NCBI RefSeq assembly: GCF_019393635.1
Contig: NC_057867.1
Coordinates: forward strand, 5,218,821 to 5,282,820
Direction of reading: 5' to 3'
DNA from: Dromiciops gliroides
Lineage: Eukaryota; Chordata; Mammalia; Microbiotheria; Microbiotheriidae
DNA: 64,000 bases
Shown here: one piece after another, positions 56,304-64,000 of the stretch
Position numbering within the stretch: position 1 is the first letter of the stretch
Layout of the letters: each line of letters begins with the position of its first letter
Translations under genes and position numbers: made by a program
The notes under the pieces: model-generated
The model's database searches: none
What the model saw: the letters and a program-made list of their open reading frames with translations, nothing else
Told to the model about the DNA's origin: nothing

Positions 56304-57281
56304 TTAAGTGAATTCTACCAAACATTTAAAGAACAATTAACCCCAATACTATATAAATTATTTGAAAAAATAAGTGGAGTCCTACCAAATTCCTTTTATG
56401 AGACAAATATGGTGCTGATACCCAAACCAGGAAGAGCCAAAACAGAGAAAGAATTATAGACCAATCTTGCTAATGAATATTGATGCAAAAATGTTAAATA
56501 AAATACTAGCAAAAAGATTACAGAAATATATCACAAGGATCATACAATATGACTAGGTGGGATTTATACCAGGAATGCAGGGCTGGTTCAATATTAGGAA
56601 AACTATCAGCATAATTTATCACATCAATAACAAAAGCAGCAGAAATCATATGATTATCTCAATAGATGCAGAAAAGGCCTTTGACAAAATACAGCACACA
56701 TTCCTATTAAAAAACACTAGAGAGAATAGGAATAAAAGGAGCTTACCTTAAAATGCTATGCACTATTTATCTAAAACCATCAGCAAGTATTATCTGTAAT
56801 GGGGATAAGCTAGAAGCCTTCCCAATACAATCAGGGGTGAAGCAAGGATGCCCATTATCACCTCTATTATTTCATATTGTACTAGAAATGTTAGCTATAG
56901 CAATAAGAGAAGAAAAATAAATTAAAAGAATTAGAATAGGTAATGAGGAAACAAAACTATCATTCTTTGCAGATGATATGATGTTATACTTAGAAAATCC
57001 TAGAGAATCAACTAAAAAGCTAGCTGAAATTATTAACAACTTTAGCAAAGTTGAAGGATACAAAACAAACCCACATAAATCATCAGCATTTCTATATATT
57101 ACCAACAAAATAACTGTGGCCAATATAAAATACTTGGGAGTCTACCTCCCAAGACAAATGCAGGAACTATGTAACCAGAACTACAGAACACTTTTCACAT
57201 TAAAAAATCTAAATAATTGGAAAAATATTAATTGCTCATGGTTGGCTGAGCCAATATAACAAAAATGACAATCCGACCTAA

Positions 57282-57340
57282 GTTCATTTATTTATTTACT
57301 TGCTCATTTATTGATTTGTTTGTTTATTTATTTAGTGCTA
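57282..57340. repeat. (TTTA)n/(TTTG)n patch within L1 copy 1
   Basis: TTTATTTATTTA-type text occurs in place of the 'TTACTTATTCAGTGCCATAC' block seen in L1 copy 2 near 63710, so it grew inside the element. Confidence 0.75.
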
Positions 57341-58576
57341 TACCAATCAAACAATCAAAAAATATTTTATAGATCTAGAAAAATAATAACAAAATTCATA
57401 TGGAAAAACAAAATTTCAAGGATATCATGGGAATCAATAAAAAAATACAAAAGAAGGTGATCTAACAATACCAGATCTCAAACTGTATTATAAAGCAGTA
57501 ATTGTCAAAACAATTTGGTAATGGCTAAAAAATAGAGAGGTGGATCAGTGAAACAGAATAGGTACAAATTACACTATAGTAAATGACTATAGTGATCTAG
57601 TATATGATAAACCCAAAGATCCAAGCTTTTCGAACAAAAACTCATTATTTCACAAAAACTACTGGGAAAACTGGAAAACAGTATGGCAGAAACTAGGTAT
57701 ATATCAACATTTCACACCATATACTAAAATAAGGTCAAAATGGATGTAAGATTTACACATAAAGGATGATACCATAAGCAAATTAAGAGAGTATGGAATT
57801 GTTTATCTGTCAGATTTATGGGCAGAGGAAGAATTTAGGACCAAAGAAGATATAGAAAGTAAAACAAAATGTAAAAGAGATCATTTTGGTTGTATAAAAT
57901 TTAAAAGTTTTTGCACAAACAAAACTCATGTAACCAAGATTACAAGGGAAGCAGAAAACTGGGAAAGAATTTTTGAAACAAAAATCTCTTATAAAGGCTT
58001 CATTTCTCAAATATAGAGAGAACTGAGTCGAATTTATAAAAATACAAGTCATTCCCCAACTGATAAATGGTCAAAGGATATGAACAGGCAGTTTTAAGAC
58101 AAAGAAATCAAAGCTATCTAAAATCATAGGAAAAAATGCTCTAGATCACTATTGATCAGAGAAATGCAAATTAAAACAACTCTGAGGTATCACCTCACAC
58201 CTATCACACTGGCAAATATAACAAAAGGGAAAAATATTGGAGGTTGGAGGGGATGTGGGAAAGCGGGGATGCTAAGCCACTGTTGGTGGAGTTGTGAAAA
58301 GATCCAACCATTCTAGAGAGCAATTTGGAACTATGCCCAAAGGTCTATAGAACTGTGCTTACTGTTTGATCCAGCAATACCATTGCTAGGGTTTATATCC
58401 CAAAGACATCCCAAAAAAGAGAAAAAGACCTATTTGTACAAAAATATTTCTAGCAGCAATTTTTGTGGTGGTTAAGAATTGAAAATCAAAGGAATGCCCA
58501 TCAATTGGGGAATGGCTAAACAAGCTGTGGTATATGATGGTGATGGAATATTATTATGCTATAAGAAATGACAAGC

Positions 58577-58735
58577 AGGGAAACTAGGTGGTACAGTGGA
58601 CAAAGCACCAGTTACCTGGATTCAGGAGGACCTGAGTTCAAATATGGCCTCAGACACTTGACACTTACTAGCTGTATGACTCTGGGAAAATCACTTAACC
58701 CTCATTGCCACACAAAAAAATAATAATAGAAATAA
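58577..58735 (+). repeat. Short SINE nested in the L1 3' region
   Basis: AAGAAATGACAAGCAG before and AGAAATAATAAGCAG after are the diverged target copies. Confidence 0.9.
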
Positions 58736-58861
58736 TAAGCAGAATTATTTCAGAAAGGCCCAGAAAGACTGGTATGAATTGATGTATGATGAAATGATCA
58801 GAACCAGGAGAACGTTGCGCACAGTGATAGCAATATTGTTTGATGAAGAGCTATGAATGAC

Positions 58862-58913
58862 ATTTTACTAGCTGTGTGACCTGGGCATGTCACTTAACCC
58901 TTATTGCCTCGCA

Positions 58914-58945
<32 letters not shown>

Positions 58946-58948
58946 ACC
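58862..58948 (+). repeat. Short SINE, 5'-truncated
   Basis: Only 'TTTTACTAGCTGTGTGACCT' to the (AAAAC)n tail remains. Confidence 0.85.
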
Positions 58949-59124
58949 TTGAGATTTTAGCTTGGAGAAGAAAATACTCATGCGGGAGCATATGAGCTAT
59001 TTTCAAGTATTTTAAGGTTTGTAATAGGGATTAGTTTTGCCCTTTTTTGGCTCCAAAAGGGAAAAGAAAATAATAGTGGGCCTAAGTTGCAATAAGGAAT
59101 ATTTAATCTCGATGCAATTTTTTC

Positions 59125-59278
59125 TTTCTTTCTTTTTTTTTTTGGCAGGGCAATGAGGGTCAAGTGACTTGCCCAGGGTCACACAGCTAACAAGTGTCAA
59201 GTGTCTGAGGCCGGATTTGAACTCAAGTCCTCCTGAATCCAAGGACAGTGCTTTATCCACTGCACCACCTAGCTACCC
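59125..59278 (-). repeat. Short tRNA-derived SINE
   Basis: GATGCAATTTTTTCTT flanks both ends. Confidence 0.94.
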
Positions 59279-59325
59279 TGATGCAATTTTTTCTTAACAA
59301 GTGTACCTATTTAAAGGGATATTGA

Positions 59326-59460
59326 GGGCAGCTAGGTGGTACAGTGGATAAAGCACTGGCCCTGGATTCAGGAGGATTTGAGTTCAAATCTGACCTCAGA
59401 CAATTGACACACACTAGCTGTGTGACCCTGGGCAAGTCACTTAACCCTCATTGCCCCACA

Positions 59461-59491
<31 letters not shown>

Positions 59492-59492
59492 G
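59326..59492 (+). repeat. Short tRNA-derived SINE
   Basis: It lies just after, and opposite to, the previous copy, so the pair forms an inverted repeat of about 150-bp arms with a 47-bp spacer. Confidence 0.93.
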
Positions 59493-59608
59493 GCTATTGG
59501 GCTGTCTTGGGAGGTAGTGAGATACCTCTCAATAGAAGTCTGCAGGCAAAGGCTGGATGGCCACTTCTCAGGTATGTATCAGACTAAATGGGCAACAAGA
59601 TCCATTCT

Positions 59609-59752
59609 TTTTTTTTTTCAGGGCAATGGGGGTCAAGTGACTTGCCCAGGGTCACACAGCTAGTAAGTGTCAAGTGTCTGAGGCCGGATTTGAACTCAGG
59701 TACTCCTGAATCCAGGGCCGGTGCTTTATCCACTGCGTCACCTAGCTGCCCC
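59609..59752 (-). repeat. Short tRNA-derived SINE
   Basis: AACAAGATCCATTCT before and AACAAGGTCCATTCT after. Confidence 0.94.
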
Positions 59753-59754
59753 CT

Positions 59755-60080
59755 TAACAAGGTCCATTCTAACTCTAAAATTGTGTGATTCTATGACAAA
59801 TCTTGGCAACAGTTTAGATAAGTAGATGAGGAACAAGAGTAAAAATAATCAAATACTTTCAGTATCAAGTATGAAATTGTTCATACTACTAAATGGTTAT
59901 TCTTTAAAAAGGTATAATAACCTATGATTATGTAATGATATTTGTCAAACACCAAGTAATATACATAATTATAATAATAAATTTATATAAGTAATTTACT
60001 AAATAATTTATATTTTGCTTCACTATTTCATAAAAATAAAATATTAACATATTACTCTAAAAAAATTAGAATTGGGCAGA
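59755..60080. other. AT-rich spacer
   Basis: TAAT-rich sequence without recognised features. Confidence 0.4.
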
Positions 60081-60084
60081 TGGA

Positions 60085-60625
60085 AGCTAATGATGCTATG
60101 AGATACAAAAAATCAGTCAAACAGAATCAAAAGATTGAAAAAATAGAAGAAAATGTGAAATACCTCATTGGAAAGACCATATTCCAGGAAATTATCAAGG
60201 AGAACTGCCTTGATATCCTAGAAACAGAGGATAAAAGTCAATGAAAGAATCCACTGATCACCTCCTGAAAGAAACCCCAAAAGGAAAACTCCAAGGAATA
60301 TTGTAGCCAAATTCCAGAACTATCAGGTGAAGGATAAAATACTGCAAACAAAAAGAAACAATTTAAATATCATGGAGCCACAGGATTACACAGAACGTGG
60401 CAGCTTCAATATTAAAGTATTAGAGGGCTTGGAAGATGATATTCTCGAAGGCAAAGGAGCTTGGATTGCAACCAAGAATCAACTACCCAGCAAAATTGAG
60501 CATTATCTTTCGGGGGAAAGATGGACATTCAGTGATGTAGGGGACTTTCAAATTTTCCTGATGAAAAGACTAGAACTGAACAGAAAATTTGATCTTCAAA
60601 TACAGGACTCAAGAGAAGTATAAAA
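60085..60625 (+). repeat. L1 copy 2: ORF1 3' portion (probable)
   Basis: Pieces such as 'QNQKIEKIEENVKYLIGKT', 'RNPKRKTPRNIVAKFQNYQV' and 'NQLPSKIEHYLSGERWTF' resemble the C-terminal half of L1 ORF1, whose RNA-binding region precedes ORF2. The 98-codon frame at 60327-60623 is the longest intact part. The likeness to ORF1 is weaker than that of ORF2. Confidence 0.5.
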
Positions 60626-60845
60626 AGGGAAAAAATGTTAAAGGTTAAATTGTTTATATCCCTACACAGGAAGAAAATACTTATAACTCTGAGAACTATG
60701 TCTGAGATAAAAGGAGTATACATAGACTCTATAGGTTTAAATTGACTTTGGTGTGATGATATAAAGAAAAATAAGGGGTGAAAAAAGGAGTATACAGGGA
60801 GAAGAGGAAAGGGGAAGTAGAATGGGGTTAATTACATCATATGGG

Positions 60846-60992
60846 GGGCAGCTAGGTGGTAGAGTATATAAAGCACCTGCCCTGGATTCAGGAGGACCTG
60901 AGTTCAAATCTGGATTCAGACACTCGATACTTACCAGCTGTGTGACTCTGGGCAAATCACTTAACCCTCATTGCCCAGCAAAAAAAAAATAT
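60846..60992 (+). repeat. Short SINE between L1 ORF1 and ORF2 segments
   Basis: TACATCATATG lies at both ends (before 60846 and after 60990). Confidence 0.92.
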
Positions 60993-61329
60993 ACATCATA
61001 TGAAGAGGTACACAAAACCTATTACAAGAGAGGGAAAGAAGGGAGGGGTGAGCATTGTTTCGACCTTACTCTCATCATATTTGGTTCAAAGAGAAAATAA
61101 CATATACATTCATTTAGATAAAGAAACTTAGCTTATCCTTTAGGGAAGTAAAAGGGGAAAGGGAGGGCACTGATAAAAGGGAAGCAGGGGAGTAAAGGGG
61201 AAAGAATAGGGAGGGAGGGCTGATAAAAGGAGGGCAGACTGAGGGAGGCAGTGGTCAGAAGCAAAACAGTGGTAAGGAGGAATAGGGTAAAAGAAGAAAA
61301 AAAAGTACAAAGGGGAAAATAGGATGGAA

Positions 61330-64000
61330 GGTAATACACAGTAATCATAACTGTGAATGTGAATGGGATGAACTCTCCCATAAAACGGAAGCGAATAGCA
61401 GAGTAAATTAAAAACCAGAATCCTACTTTATGTTGTTTACAAGAAACACATTTGAAGCTGAGAGATATACACAGAGTAAAGGTAAAAGGTTGGAGCAGAA
61501 TATATTATGCTTCAGCTGAAGTAAAAAAAAAAAAAAAAGCAGGGGTAGTAGTCCTTATCGTGGACAAAGCAAAAGCAGATCTAATTTAAAGAGATAAGGA
61601 ATGAAACTACATCTTGTCAAAAGGTACCATGAAGTAATATCAATATTAAACATATATGTACCAAGTGGTATAGCATCCAAATCCTTAGAGAAGTTAAATG
61701 AGTTACAAGAAGAAATGAACAGCAAAACTATACTAGTGGGGTATCTTAACTTTCCCCTCTCAGAACTAGATAAATATAACCACAAAATAAATAAGAAAAA
61801 AGTTAAATAGGTGAATAGAATTTTAGAAATCTTAGATATGATAGACCTCTGTAGAAAACTGAATGGGGATAGAAAGGAATATACCTTTTTCTCAGCAGTA
61901 CATGGCATATACACAAAAATTGACCATGTATCAGGACATAAAAACCTCATGGTCAAATGTAGAAAGGAGAAATAGTAAATGAATCCTTTTCAGATCATGA
62001 TGCAATAAAAATTACATGTAATAAAGAGCCATGCAAAGATAGACTGAAAATTAATTGGAAACTAACTAATCTCATCCAAAATAATGAGTAAGTCAAACAA
62101 CAAATGATAGAAACAATCAATAACTTCATCCAAGAGAATAACAACAACGAGACAACATACTAGAACAGCCAAAGCAGTTCTTAGGGATAAAATAGAGAAA
62201 GAGGAGATCAATGAATTGGGCATGCACCTAAAAATGCTAGAAAAAGAAAAAATTAAAAATCCCCAATTAAATACTAAATTAGAAATTCTGATAAATCAGA
62301 GGAGAAATTAATAAAATTGAAAGTAAGAAAACTATAGAATAAATAAAACTAAGAGCTGGTTTTATGAAAAAATCAATAAAATAGATAAACCTTGGTTAAT
62401 TTAATTTAAAAAAAGAAAGAAGAAAACCAATTTGCCAATATGAAAAATGAAAGGGGTGAATTCACCACCAATGAAGTAGAAACTAAAGCAATAATTAGGA
62501 GCTATTTTGCCCAACTGTATGCCAATAAATTTGACAATCTAAGGGAAATGGATGAATATTTACAAAAATATAAATTGCCCATATTAACAGAACAGGAAAT
62601 AAAAGACCTGAATAGCCTCATTTTAGAAAAAGAATTGATCGAGTCATCAATGAATTCCCTAAGAAAAAAAATCTCCAGGGCCATATGGGTTTACAAGTGA
62701 ATTCTACCAAACATTTAAAGAACAATTAATTCAAATACTATATAAATTATTTGGAAAAATAGGTGAAGAAGATTACTTTTATGACACAAATATGGTGTTG
62801 ATACCTAAACCAGACAAAGCCAAAACAAAGAAAGAAAAGTATAGACCAATTTCCCTAATAAATATCGATGCAAAAATTTTAAAATATTAGCAAGGAGATA
62901 ACAACAATTTATCGCCAGGATAATACACTATAACCATGTGAGGTTTATACCAGGATTGCAGGGCTGATTCAACATTAGGAAAACTATTAACATAATTGAC
63001 CAAATCAGTAACAAAATTAACCAAAGTCATATGATTATCTCAATAGATGCAGAGAAAGCTTTTGACATAATACAGGACTCATTCCTATTAAAAACACTAG
63101 AGATCATAGGAATAAGTGGAGCTTTCCTTAAAATAATAAGCAGTATCTACCTAAAATCATCAGCAAACATTATATGTAATGGGGATAAGTTAGAGGCATT
63201 CCCAATAAGATCAGGGGTGAAACATGGATGTCCATTATCAACTCTGTTATTTAATGTTGTATTAGAAATGTTAGCTTTAGCAATAAGAGAAGAAAAAGGA
63301 ATTAGAATAGGCAAGGAGGAAACAAAACTATCACTCTTTGCAGATGATATGATGGTATACTTAGAGAATCCTAGAGAATCAACTCAAAAACTACTTGAAA
63401 CAATTAACTTTAGCAAAGTTGCATGATATAAAATAAATCCACATAAATCACTGGCATTTCTATACATGATCAACAAAGCTCAGCAGCAAGAGATAGAAAG
63501 AGAAATTCCATTTAAAGTAATGGTAGACAAAATAAAATATTTGGGAGTCTACCTGCCAAGACAAATCCAGGAACTCTATGAACACCATTACAAAACACTT
63601 TTCACACAAATAAAATCATATCTAAATAATTGGAAAAATATCGATTTCTCAGGGGTAGGCCCAGCAAATATAATAAAAATAACAATTCTACCTAAATTAA
63701 TTTACTTATTCAGTGCCATACCCATCAGACTACCTAAAAATTATTTTATGGAGCTAGAGAAAATAATAACAAAATTCATCTGGAAGAACAAAAGGTCAAG
63801 AATACCAAGGGAACTAATGAAAAAATGCACAGGAAAGTGGGCTAGCCATAGCAAATCTGAAGCTCTACTATTAAGTGGTAGTCATCCAAACTATTTAGTG
63901 CTGGCTAAGAAATAGAGTGGAGGATCAATGGAATAGGTTAGGAACAGGAGACACAGTAGTAAATGACTATAGTAATCTACTGTTTGATAAACCCAAAGCC
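61330..64000 (+). repeat. L1 copy 2: ORF2 endonuclease and reverse transcriptase, cut by window end
   Basis: The endonuclease start 'VNVNGMNSPIKRKRIAE' lies near 61350 and 'CCLQETHLKLRDIHRVK' near 61431. The reverse transcriptase shows '[19 protein letters not shown]' at 63034, '[21 protein letters not shown]' near 63207 (written in two blocks [10 protein letters not shown] and [11 protein letters not shown]) and '[17 protein letters not shown]' at 63331. A further open block starts near 63466. Frames are interrupted several times, so the element is inactive. It is a second, longer copy of the family seen at 55.9 kb. Confidence 0.93.

Larger units (their letters stand above)
55896..58860 (+). 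repeat. L1 copy 1: ORF2 reverse transcriptase to 3' end, with nested SINEs
   Basis: Translated blocks follow L1 ORF2: 'FFAQLYANKFDNL' near 55950, '[16 protein letters not shown]' near 56665, '[20 protein letters not shown]' near 56835 and '[17 protein letters not shown]' near 56960, the last with the RT catalytic FADD. The C-terminal region and 3' end continue to about 58860. Several stops and frameshifts make it dead. SINEs at 56156 and 58577 split it. Confidence 0.9.

Noticed and set aside
63031-63915. 131- and 149-codon frames as host genes
   Set aside because: They carry the L1 reverse transcriptase motif FADD and L1 ORF2 context.

Overview
The window looks like nuclear DNA of a marsupial. 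About forty copies of short tRNA-derived SINEs share the head 'GGCAGCTAGGTGGCGCAGTGG' style and tail of marsupial SINEs, several longer MAR1-type SINEs are present, and L1, L2 and CR1/L3 fragments fill much of the rest. The abundance of the short A-tailed SINE suggests an Australian lineage, but this is inference. Nearly everything is non-coding; most open frames arise from repeats.

Layout. 1-11.3 kb: an array of L2-derived units about 870 bp long, broken by MAR1 SINEs and by a nested tandem repeat (about 4.5-8.0 kb) with four almost identical 327-bp units and then a 447-bp unit. 11.3-15.05 kb: old L1 and MIR-like debris, ending in an RPS29 retrocopy joined directly to L1. 15.37-15.47 kb: assembly gap of 100 N. 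15.47-17.04 kb: very long CT/GT/CG low-complexity array. 17.0-20.3 kb: MIR, CR1/L3 and L2 remnants. 20.4-20.86 kb: CpG island with a CTG/CCG trinucleotide tract. 22.59-23.89 kb (minus): an intact 432-codon intronless copy of ATP6V1C2 (V-ATPase subunit C2) behind a GC-rich promoter-like segment. 24-34.5 kb: SINEs, an L1 3' end, an old LTR retrovirus fossil with a lysine-tRNA primer site, and purine-rich DNA with a 28-bp minisatellite. 34.5-42.1 kb: a degraded last-exon copy and then a four-exon Speedy/RINGO (SPDYE-like) gene on the minus strand, whose splice sites and phases all agree. 42-52 kb: repeats, a 7SL RNA pseudogene at 44.8 kb, and a GC-box promoter-like region near 52.1 kb. 53-64 kb: AT-rich DNA with two L1 copies in the same direction, the first interrupted by nested SINEs, the second running off the window end.

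The two items most likely to be functional host genes are the ATP6V1C2 retrogene and the SPDYE-like gene. They are unrelated in role: the first would act in the V1 stator of the proton pump, the second as a cyclin-like CDK activator. I see no operon-like or defence-system organisation. Family assignments come from remembered protein sequences, without database searches.
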